Under the pieces are notes generated by a model. It was not told the DNA's origin, did not search any database, and saw only the letters and a program-made list of their open reading frames with translations. A stretch of DNA of 7,041 bases from DAIRVC01 sp036803025 (GTDB lineage: Bacteria > Chloroflexota > Anaerolineae > Anaerolineales > E44-bin32), in assembly GCA_036803025.1 (NCBI GenBank), contig DAIRVC010000145.1:1-7041 (forward strand), written 5' to 3'. Of this stretch, positions 1-5,435 are shown piece by piece (position 1 is the stretch's first letter; every line of letters begins with the position of its first letter). The translations under genes and the position numbers were made by a program.

Positions 1-1109
1 GCCAGGCTGATCCCCGCCGTGGTCCAGAAGACCGCGTCGAAGCCGGCCCGGTCAGCCTGCATCCCGCTGAAGAGCGTCCCCAGAGACCCGCTGGCGAAGG
101 TGAACCCCAGACCAAGGCCGGAGGCGGCGCCCAGGCGCCCGGGGAGGGCTCTCTGGGCCAGGATGATGGAAATGCTGTGTGAGGCACCGGTCAAAGCCCC
201 GGCCAGCGGAGCGAGCAGGTAGGCCCAGGCCGTCGTGCTCAACGCCGGGAAGAGCGCCAGCGGCACCGCGCCCAGGCTCATCGTCCAGAGCATGACCTGA
301 CGCTTGTCGATCCGGTCAGCCAGCCATCCTCCGCCCACGCCTCCGATAGCCGAGCCAGCCATGAAGAGCGCTGCAAGGACGCCGTACATGCCGGGCGAGT
401 AGCCCAGGTCACTGTAGTACTTGGGCAGGAAGGTCGTGATGTTGGTCTGCGCCCAGGATCGCAGGGCGGCCTGCAGCGCCAAGGGCAGGAACACCCCCCA
501 ACCGGCTGCCGCCGTCGGACCCGGCCCGGGGTCAGCTGCCGGCCCCGGATGGCTGACCGCGAAATGGCGATTGGTGAACAGACCGATGGGAAGCATGACG
601 GGGACTAGCGCCAGCAGGCCCGCCGGCCCCCAGCGATCGATCAACGGCCCCCCAATTGCCGGCCCGACCGAGTAGCCGGCCTGCCCGAACAAGAAGAAGA
701 TCGAGGCGGCCGTCGTTTCCTGCCCGGAGAAATGCAGCCTCCCGGATTGAGCGGCTTCGACCGTCCCAGCCGGATGGAAGGCCGCCGATCCCAGCGCCGC
801 CAGAATCAGGAGGACCAACGACCATGATCCGGGGGCTATGACCGCCAGCGCGAAGAGGCCCCCCATCCAGATCACTCCGCACGCCCCGAGCGCGCGTGTG
901 CCGGAGCGATCGGCCAGCCACCCAAACAACGGCTGCGACAGCGAGGCGCTGAACGTGTAGAGCATGCTGATCAGGCCGATCATCGCATTGGTCAGCCCGA
1001 GCGGCACGCTCAAGACGGCCAGGAGCACAGGGCGTTGGCTGTTGAGGAGGTCCACAGCGAAGTGGGCCAGTGCGGCGGCCTGGAAGGCGGCGCTGCGGAA
1101 CAAACTCAT
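1..1109 (-). CDS. Fsr-like major facilitator superfamily transporter, C-terminus cut off by window edge
   Basis: This is a partial gene: 369 codons are visible from the ATG at 1109, and the frame is still open at the left edge. The product is a very hydrophobic inner-membrane protein of the MFS secondary transporters. The MFS motif A signature appears twice, as GWLADRSGTR (about residues 63-72) and GGWLADRIDKR (about 260-270), once per six-helix half. The N-terminal HFAVDLLNSQRP segment (16-27) and the FHPAG motif (111-115) resemble the fosmidomycin-resistance (Fsr) branch. A Pro/Gly/Ala-rich linker near residues 187-203 looks like the cytoplasmic loop between halves. About ten helices are visible, and by comparison with proteins of about 400 residues the last one or two are missing. 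The start shares ATGA with the nadD stop and has no clear Shine-Dalgarno, so translation is probably coupled to nadD. The substrate cannot be told; Fsr-like exporters include drug-efflux proteins, but resistance is not shown here. Confidence 0.88.
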   Translation of the reverse strand, partial: MSLFRSAAFQAAALAHFAVDLLNSQRPVLLAVLSVPLGLTNAMIGLISMLYTFSASLSQPLFGWLADRSGTRALGACGVIWMGGLFALAVIAPGSWSLVLLILAALGSAAFHPAGTVEAAQSGRLHFSGQETTAASIFFLFGQAGYSVGPAIGGPLIDRWGPAGLLALVPVMLPIGLFTNRHFAVSHPGPAADPGPGPTAAAGWGVFLPLALQAALRSWAQTNITTFLPKYYSDLGYSPGMYGVLAALFMAGSAIGGVGGGWLADRIDKRQVMLWTMSLGAVPLALFPALSTTAWAYLLAPLAGALTGASHSISIILAQRALPGRLGAASGLGLGFTFASGSLGTLFSGMQADRAGFDAVFWTTAGISL

Positions 1110-1708
1110 CGGTAAAGACGCTCGCGCTGAATGATCTTCGCCACGGCCGGAGGCAGCAGGTGTTCGAACGGCTCTCCCTCGGCAACCCGCCGGCGAATGT
1201 CCGCACCCGAGATGGGCAGCTGCGGGGCGTCGACAAAGCGGGCCTTGCGACTGAGGCCAGGGATCTCCCGCTCCAGCGAGCGGAGGTCGACCACAACTCC
1301 CGGCCGGCGCAGGATGCCCACGACCTCGCAGGCTTCGACGAACTGCACGGGCGTGTGCCAGGTGGGCAGATCACGCAGCGAGTCAGAGCCGATCAGATAG
1401 GCGAAGCGGGCCCCCGGCTGACGGGCGGCCAGCCAGCGCAGGGTGTCGACCGCGTAGTGCGGCGGCGGACGATCGATATCGGCGCGCGAGACCGAGAAGC
1501 TCTCGTTCCCATCGATGGCCGCTTCGACCATCTCGACCCGGAGCTCGACAGCCGAGTGCTTCCGGCCGGGCTTGTGCGGCGGCAGGGCCGTCACGACCCA
1601 GAGCACGCGCTCGAGCGAGAGGGCGGTTTGTGCGCTCTCGGCCAGCGCCAGATGACCGTAGTGCGGCGGGTCGAAGGTCCCACCCAGTACGCCGGTCAGT
1701 CTCTCCAT
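1106..1708 (-). CDS. nadD: Nicotinate-nucleotide adenylyltransferase
   Basis: A protein of 200 residues, normal for NadD. It transfers AMP from ATP to nicotinate mononucleotide, giving deamido-NAD, the penultimate step of NAD synthesis in the cytosol. The nucleotidyltransferase signature GGTFDPPHYGHL lies at residues 9-20 with the HxGH histidines at 16 and 19. PPHKP is at 43-47, IGSDSL at 106-111, and the C-terminal phosphate-binding motif reads ISGADIR (166-172), where ISSTxIR is commoner; the Ser and Arg are kept. The start at 1708 was chosen because the family begins a few residues before GGTFDP. The same frame stays open upstream to 2092, but only as a shadow of obg. The gene overlaps the end of obg by 13 bases. 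A GGGGAG at 1720-1725 lies 11 bases before the ATG and may serve as the ribosome binding site. obg and nadD are also neighbours in many other bacteria. Confidence 0.95.
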   Translation of the reverse strand: MERLTGVLGGTFDPPHYGHLALAESAQTALSLERVLWVVTALPPHKPGRKHSAVELRVEMVEAAIDGNESFSVSRADIDRPPPHYAVDTLRWLAARQPGARFAYLIGSDSLRDLPTWHTPVQFVEACEVVGILRRPGVVVDLRSLEREIPGLSRKARFVDAPQLPISGADIRRRVAEGEPFEHLLPPAVAKIIQRERLYR

Positions 1709-2958
1709 TCGAGCTCGTACTCCCCGATGCGGACGGTATCGCCCTCCTGCGCGCCGGCCTGCCTCAAGGCCTTCTCGACACCCAGTCGAGCGAGCGTGCG
1801 CTGGAATCGGCGGACCGCCTCCTCGTGCTCCCAGTAGGTCATCTCCGCCGCGCGTTCGATGGCTTGGCCGCGCACCCGCCAGCTCCCGTCCGGATCGCGC
1901 AGAATCTCGAAGGCCGTCGGTTCGGCTTCGGGCCTGTAGACCGGGACCTCGGCGCCAGACTCGGCCTCCGGCGCCTGGTCCAACGCACGAGCGGCGGCGA
2001 AGAGCAGCTCCCGCAGCCCCTCGCGCGCGATGGCGGAGATTGCCAACGGTCGCACGCCGGTTGAGACGAAGCCTTGCTCGATCTCCTTCCATCGACCGGC
2101 GACTTCAGGCAGATCGATCTTGTTGACGGCCACAACCTGCGGCTTGCGCCCCAGCCCCGGGTCGAACAGGGCCATCTCGCCGTTGACCTGCGAGTAGTCG
2201 GCCAGCGGGTCGGCGGCTGCGCCATCGATCAAGTGGATCAGCACCCGGGTGCGCTGAATATGCCGCAGAAACGAGGTCCCCAGCCCTGCACCCTGATGCG
2301 CGCCCTCGATCAGGCCTGGGATGTCGGCCAGGACCAGGGTGCGGCCGTCGTCCAACTCGGCCACGCCCAGGTTGGGCTCGAGGGTGGTGAACGGGTAGTC
2401 GGCGATCTTCGGCCGCGCCCGCGTTACCGCGGCCAGCAAGGTGGATTTCCCGGCATTCGGCGCCCCGACGATGCCGATGTCGGCGATCAGGCGCAGCTCC
2501 AGAAGCAGGCTGCGTTCCTCGCCCGGCTCGCCGCGCTCGGCCATCCGCGGCGCCTGGTTGGAGGAGGTGGCGAAACGCGCGCTCCCCTTTCCCCCCCGCC
2601 CGCCTCGGCAGACCTTGAGCGTCTGCCCGGGGGCGACCAGATCCGCCAGCAGGCCGCCGTCGGCCTGGTTGCGCACCAGAGTGCCGGGCGGGACCGGAAT
2701 GTGGACCGAAGCGCCATCCCGGCCGGTCTTGTTGCTGCTCCCGCCGCGGCCGCCATCCTCGGCCTTGAAGCGGCTGCCGCGGCGGAAGGCCGCCAGTGTG
2801 TTCAGCGTCGGCGAGACCTCGAGTACGATGTCGCCGCCACGGCCGCCATCGCCGCCGTCCGGCCCGCCGCGCGGAACATACTTCTCACGGCGGAAATGGA
2901 CGGCGCCGTCGCCGCCGCGGCCCGAGGCCACCTGGATGCGCGCTTCATCGAGAAACAT
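1696..2958 (-). CDS. obg: Obg/CgtA family GTPase with C-terminal OCT domain
   Basis: A protein of 420 residues. Obg proteins are essential GTPases that bind the 50S ribosomal subunit and take part in ribosome maturation and stress control. The glycine-rich Obg fold covers about residues 1-158, starting MFLDEA and containing the hallmark RREKYVPRGGPDGGDGGRGG near 23-42. The G domain follows: G1 GAPNAGKS (165-172), G2 Thr in PFTT (189-192), G3 DIPGLIEGA (212-220), G4 NKID (279-282) and G5 SAI (308-310). The OCT domain covers about 340-420, with EILRDPDGSWRVRG as its typical opening. All GTP-binding motifs are intact. The ATG at 2958 matches the universal family start, yet no good Shine-Dalgarno precedes it. 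It is the first gene of a leftward unit with nadD and a transporter and is divergent from rex across 147 bases. Confidence 0.97.
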   Translation of the reverse strand: MFLDEARIQVASGRGGDGAVHFRREKYVPRGGPDGGDGGRGGDIVLEVSPTLNTLAAFRRGSRFKAEDGGRGGSSNKTGRDGASVHIPVPPGTLVRNQADGGLLADLVAPGQTLKVCRGGRGGKGSARFATSSNQAPRMAERGEPGEERSLLLELRLIADIGIVGAPNAGKSTLLAAVTRARPKIADYPFTTLEPNLGVAELDDGRTLVLADIPGLIEGAHQGAGLGTSFLRHIQRTRVLIHLIDGAAADPLADYSQVNGEMALFDPGLGRKPQVVAVNKIDLPEVAGRWKEIEQGFVSTGVRPLAISAIAREGLRELLFAAARALDQAPEAESGAEVPVYRPEAEPTAFEILRDPDGSWRVRGQAIERAAEMTYWEHEEAVRRFQRTLARLGVEKALRQAGAQEGDTVRIGEYELEWRD

Positions 2959-2998
2959 CGGCTGGTTGCGGAGGAAACCCTCGGCTGAGACCAGGCGG

Positions 2999-3026
2999 AT
3001 TATAGCAGAGGGACTTGCGCTGTTCC
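2999..3026 (-). promoter_or_regulatory. Putative promoter of the obg-nadD-transporter unit
   Basis: On the minus strand a perfect TATAAT lies at 3004-2999. A partial -35, GGAACA (three of six matches to TTGACA), lies at 3026-3021, 16 bases upstream. Transcription would begin near 2992, giving a leader of roughly 35 bases before the obg ATG at 2958. A perfect TATAAT is unlikely by chance in such GC-rich DNA, and it sits in the right place in a divergent gap. The weak -35 keeps this a prediction. Confidence 0.6.
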
Positions 3027-3031
3027 GGCGA

Positions 3032-3049
3032 TTGTGGCCCTTTGCACCA
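3032..3049. promoter_or_regulatory. Putative Rex operator
   Basis: The 18 bases TTGTGGCCCTTTGCACCA match 10 of the 14 defined positions of the textbook Rex box TTGTGAANNNNTTCACAA. The left half-site TTGTG is perfect and the right half reads CACCA instead of CACAA. The site overlaps the putative rex -35 (3042-3047) and lies 6 bases behind the putative obg -35. Binding here would block rex transcription, as expected for an autoregulated repressor. The assignment is inferred from position and similarity; inner bases deviate from the consensus, which varies between phyla. Confidence 0.5.
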
Positions 3050-3070
3050 GCCTGGTATTTATGATAGATT
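3042..3070 (+). promoter_or_regulatory. Putative rex promoter
   Basis: TTGCAC at 3042-3047 and TAGATT at 3065-3070 are separated by 17 bases, giving a sigma-70-like arrangement that places the start of transcription near 3077. The overlapping TATGAT at 3060-3065 is closer to the -10 consensus but has no -35 at a good distance. The AT-rich stretch 3056-3073 stands out from the GC-rich surroundings. It should be taken as a probable promoter zone rather than a precise one. Confidence 0.45.
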
Positions 3071-3095
3071 TAGTCCATTGAAGAGCGAGTGAGCC

Positions 3096-3101
3096 GGAGG
3101 G
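3096..3101 (+). promoter_or_regulatory. Ribosome binding site of rex
   Basis: GGAGGG ends 4 bases before the ATG at 3106. It is a strong Shine-Dalgarno core and fixes the rex start, in agreement with the family N-terminus (PDIVVGRLPLYLR follows within a few residues). Confidence 0.75.
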
Positions 3102-3105
3102 TGCA

Positions 3106-3726
3106 ATGGTCGCTGCTGAGATCCCGGACATCGTCGTCGGCCGCCTGCCGCTTTACCTGCGAGCTCTGACCCAGATGGCTTCAGAAGGGAAGCTGATCAC
3201 CTCTTCCCAGGAACTGGGAAGCCGCCTGGGGATCTCGCCGGCACAGATTCGCAAGGACCTCTCGCAGTTCGGCGAGTTCGGCAAGCAGGGGACCGGCTAC
3301 AACATCGGCTTCCTGGCCGAGCAGCTGCGCTCGATCCTGCATGTCGACCAAGTCTGGGATGTCGCCCTGGTGGGTGTCGGGGATCTGGGCCGCGCGGTGG
3401 CCCACTACGCCGGATTCCTCGAGCGCGGCTTCCGCATCTCGGCCTTGTACGACAACGACCCGGCCAAGATCGGCACCCGCATCGCCGATCTGGTCATCCA
3501 GGACTCGGCCGAGTTGGTCACCGACCTTCGCCGGCGCGGGATCTCGGTCACCATGCTGGCGGTGCCGGCGACCGAGGCCCAGGCGATCGCTGACCGCCTG
3601 GTGGAGGCGGGGGTCAAGTTCATCCTGTGCTACGCCCCCACCTCGGTGCGCGTCCCCGAGACGGTCCGCGTGCAATACATCGACCCGGTCGTGCATCTGC
3701 AGCGGATGACCTACTACCGGCGTTAG
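3106..3726 (+). CDS. rex: Redox-sensing transcriptional repressor Rex
   Basis: A protein of 206 residues, the usual length. Rex is a cytosolic homodimer that binds DNA when NADH is low and releases it when NADH binds, so it derepresses fermentative and respiratory genes. The N-terminal winged helix (about 1-80) carries PDIVVGRLPLYLRAL (7-21), TSSQELGSRLGIS (32-44) and the recognition segment QIRKDLSQFGEFGKQGTGY (47-65). The Rossmann domain begins at about 85 with VGVGDLGRA (89-97), where most family members have Asn in place of Asp93. It continues with DNDPAKIG (116-123), the acidic end of strand 2 typical of NAD(H) specificity. YAP (176-178) and the C-terminal VVHLQRMTYY (195-204) fit the domain-swapped terminal helix. 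The gene stands alone, divergent from obg-nadD and convergent with the mreB-like gene. A likely operator overlaps its promoter. Confidence 0.96.
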   Translation: MVAAEIPDIVVGRLPLYLRALTQMASEGKLITSSQELGSRLGISPAQIRKDLSQFGEFGKQGTGYNIGFLAEQLRSILHVDQVWDVALVGVGDLGRAVAHYAGFLERGFRISALYDNDPAKIGTRIADLVIQDSAELVTDLRRRGISVTMLAVPATEAQAIADRLVEAGVKFILCYAPTSVRVPETVRVQYIDPVVHLQRMTYYRR

Positions 3727-3775
3727 CGGCTTATTGCGCGGTATCGGCGGCCCCCCATCGGGCATGTCGTTGCGG

Positions 3776-3797
3776 GCCTCGCCCGGTGAGGCGAGGC
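3776..3797 (+). terminator. GC-rich hairpin downstream of rex, possible terminator
   Basis: GCCTCGCC (3776-3783) pairs perfectly with GGCGAGGC (3790-3797) around a 6-base loop, starting 49 bases after the rex stop codon. No T-run follows on either strand, so it is not a canonical intrinsic terminator. It could act as a U-less terminator or as a 3' end stabiliser. Confidence 0.4.
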
Positions 3798-3898
3798 GTG
3801 AGAATCGCTAGGGATGTGTCTCCAAGCCCCATAGAGATAGCGGCTCAGGCGGTTTGCCGAAGGGCGACATGAGGCTGGCCCGGCGATTGCCGCGTCGG

Positions 3899-3915
3899 CC
3901 CGCGCAGGGCGCGGG
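3899..3915 (-). terminator. GC-rich hairpin downstream of the mreB-like gene, possible terminator
   Basis: CCCGCGC (3899-3905) pairs perfectly with GCGCGGG (3909-3915) around a 3-base loop. On the minus strand it begins 30 bases after the stop of the mreB-like gene and would end the ATP synthase-mreB transcript. It lacks a following T-run, so the role is inferred from position and stability. Confidence 0.4.
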
Positions 3916-3945
3916 GCACCTTGCAATGACACGCAGGGGGGAGTC

Positions 3946-4953
3946 CTAGACCGGCGGCAAGGTACGGTGGAGTCGCTCGAGCATGCCCAGCGCGCGGAAG
4001 GCGCCCAGGGCGATACAGGTCGTCGGCTCTTCGGCCAGATAGGCGGGGACGCCGGTCTCGCGCGTCAGCCACTTGTCGATGCCGCGCAGCAGGGCTGTAC
4101 CTCCGCAGATGACCATGCCGCGGTCGATGATGTCGGAGGCCAGTTCAGGCGGCGTGCGCTCCAGGACATTCCGCACAGCGCCGAGAAGCAAGGTCAGCGG
4201 CTCCTGGAGCGCCTCGACCACCTCGACCGAGGTGAGCACGACGGTGCGCGGCAGGCCGGTCACCTGATCCTGCCCCTGTATCTCCATCGAGCGGTTGTCG
4301 TCCTGGGGTATCGCCGATCCGATCTGGATCTTGACCTCTTCGGCGGTGCGTGAGCCGATCACCAGGCCGTGCTTCTTGCGCACGTAAGTGGCGATAGCGT
4401 CATCCAGCTTCGTCCCGGCCACGCGCACCGCGTCGGCCGCGACGACGCCGCTCATGGCCAGCACCGCGGCCGAGGTCACCCCTCCGCCGATGACCACCAC
4501 CATGTTGCCCGACGGGGTGGCGATCGGCAGCCCCACGCCGATGGCGGCCGCCAGCGGCTCCTGGATCAGGAACACCTCGCGGCTGCCGGCCTGCATAGCC
4601 GCTTCGTGGACCGCACGGCTCTCGACGCTGGTGACGCCCAGCGGGACGGTGATCATCACGCGCGGCTTGAACAGCCGTGTCGAGCCGCACACCAGCTCGA
4701 TGAAGTGGCCAAGCATGCGCTGGGTAACCTCGAAATCGGCGATCACGCCGTCGCGCATCGGCCGCATGACTTCGATCGACTCGGGCACGCGCCCGTACAT
4801 ATCGCGCGCCGCCTGCCCCACCTCGACGATCTTGAGTTCGTCGATGATGATGGCCACGACGGTCGGCTCGTGCAGGACGACCTCGCCGGCTTCGCAGATC
4901 ATGGTGTTGACCGTGCCGAGGGAGATGCCCAGATCGCGCCCGAAGAGCGGCAT
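3946..4953 (-). CDS. mreB: MreB/actin-family cell-shape protein with altered nucleotide-binding motifs
   Basis: A protein of 335 residues, the normal MreB length. MreB forms membrane-associated actin-like filaments that guide cell-wall synthesis. The family is clear throughout: RDLGISLGTVNT (6-17), MRPMRDGVIADF (63-74), KPRVMITVP (96-104), EPLAAAIG (132-139), SRTAEEVKIQIGSA (201-214) and the adenosine motif VICGGTALLRG (281-291). Key active-site positions differ. Ser11 replaces the phosphate-1 Asp of IDLGT. Gln131 replaces the first Glu of IEEP. In phosphate-2, normally DIGGGTTE, the sequence is VIGGGVTS, so Val154, Val159 and Ser161 replace Asp, Thr and Glu. Mg-ATP binding or hydrolysis is therefore doubtful, although the fold seems kept. 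No mreC or mreD follows. The gene starts 3 bases after atpC with a good AGGAG, so it is probably expressed with the ATP synthase. The symbol denotes the family; a divergent paralogue role is possible. Confidence 0.88.
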   Translation of the reverse strand: MPLFGRDLGISLGTVNTMICEAGEVVLHEPTVVAIIIDELKIVEVGQAARDMYGRVPESIEVMRPMRDGVIADFEVTQRMLGHFIELVCGSTRLFKPRVMITVPLGVTSVESRAVHEAAMQAGSREVFLIQEPLAAAIGVGLPIATPSGNMVVVIGGGVTSAAVLAMSGVVAADAVRVAGTKLDDAIATYVRKKHGLVIGSRTAEEVKIQIGSAIPQDDNRSMEIQGQDQVTGLPRTVVLTSVEVVEALQEPLTLLLGAVRNVLERTPPELASDIIDRGMVICGGTALLRGIDKWLTRETGVPAYLAEEPTTCIALGAFRALGMLERLHRTLPPV

Positions 4954-4956
4954 GAA

Positions 4957-5409
4957 CTACTCCTGTTCCTCTTTGCGGGCCGGCGGCGGCTGCCGGGTCA
5001 GGCGCTGATAACGCCGCACGGCATCCAGCCGGAGCTGTGAGCGTCGCAGGGCGGCCTCGATGGCCTCGTACTGATCGGGCGGGAGTTCGGCCGGGCGTTG
5101 CAGCAGCGACTGGGCGCGCTTGCGGGCCGTCTCGGCCCGCTCGACATCGATCTCGGCCACGTTCTCCCCGACATCGGCCAGGACGGTGACCACGTCCGAC
5201 TGCACCTCGAGAATTCCACCGGCGATGGTGAAGACCTCTTCCTGCCCTTCGCGGCGGACACGCAGCAGGCCGATGCCGAGCGTGGTCAGCAGCGGCGCGT
5301 GATGGGGCAGGATGCCCATCTCGCCTTCGGCGCCCGGGGCGATGACAGCCTCAGCCTCGCCTTCGAAGAGGAGGTGATCCTGCGTGGCGATCTCACAGCG
5401 AAGGGGCAT
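4957..5409 (-). CDS. atpC: F1Fo ATP synthase epsilon subunit
   Basis: A protein of 150 residues, slightly longer than the usual 130-140. Epsilon belongs to the central stalk of F1, links gamma to the c-ring, and its C-terminal helices can inhibit ATP hydrolysis. The N-terminal beta-sandwich (about 1-85) shows GEMGILPHHAPLLTTLGIG (29-47), the best-conserved signature of the family. The C-terminal helical domain begins with EIDVERAETARKRAQ (86-100). It contains IDVERA (87-92), which fits the I/LDxxRA ATP-binding motif known from Bacillus PS3 epsilon, and an Arg123/Arg127 pair lies in the second helix. A short Pro-containing loop (105-112) joins the helices, and a charged tail ends the protein. 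The start at 5409 has CAGGT 5 bases upstream and lies 26 bases after the atpD stop. Confidence 0.95.
   Translation of the reverse strand: MPLRCEIATQDHLLFEGEAEAVIAPGAEGEMGILPHHAPLLTTLGIGLLRVRREGQEEVFTIAGGILEVQSDVVTVLADVGENVAEIDVERAETARKRAQSLLQRPAELPPDQYEAIEAALRRSQLRLDAVRRYQRLTRQPPPARKEEQE
4960..4964 (-). promoter_or_regulatory. Ribosome binding site of the mreB-like gene, inside the end of atpC
   Basis: AGGAG (minus strand, 4964-4960) lies 6 bases before the ATG at 4953 and within the last codons of atpC. This supports co-transcription and the chosen start. Confidence 0.75.
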
Positions 5410-5435
5410 GCTCGACCTGCATACGCCGGGGCCGC

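Larger units (their letters stand above)
3727..3945. other. Gene-free convergent spacer between rex and the mreB-like gene
   Basis: These 219 bases separate two convergent stop codons. I see no coding region worth naming: the short open frames here lack a ribosome binding site and have the Arg/Ala/Pro-rich composition of random GC-rich DNA. The spacer contains two clear GC-rich hairpins, listed separately. It also has a weaker discontinuous dyad: CGCTA (3806-3810) plus TCTC (3819-3822) can pair with GAGATAGCG (3834-3842). Confidence 0.7.

Noticed and set aside
532..1374. A 280-codon minus-strand open frame over nadD and the transporter
   Set aside because: It is out of frame with both recognised proteins and has a Pro/Arg/Ser-rich composition without motifs; the transporter frame beginning at 1109 carries the MFS signatures.
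1709..2092. N-terminal extension of nadD to 2092
   Set aside because: The extension is Arg-rich, overlaps obg out of frame and has no counterpart in the family; NadD proteins start just before GGTFDP.
2074..2988. A 304-codon plus-strand open frame
   Set aside because: It is antisense to obg, which has all five GTPase motifs; the long frame follows from high GC at third codon positions.
3723..3932. Small minus-strand open frame in the rex-mreB spacer
   Set aside because: No ribosome binding site, Arg/Ala/Pro-rich composition, no recognisable domain, and it covers both hairpins.
3946..4953. Pseudogene status for the mreB-like gene
   Set aside because: The frame is full length and intact with a good ribosome binding site, and only specific active-site residues differ, so decay is less likely than divergence.
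4369..5040. Overlapping plus-strand frames of over 200 codons
   Set aside because: They are antisense to the mreB-like gene and atpC, with no recognisable motif.
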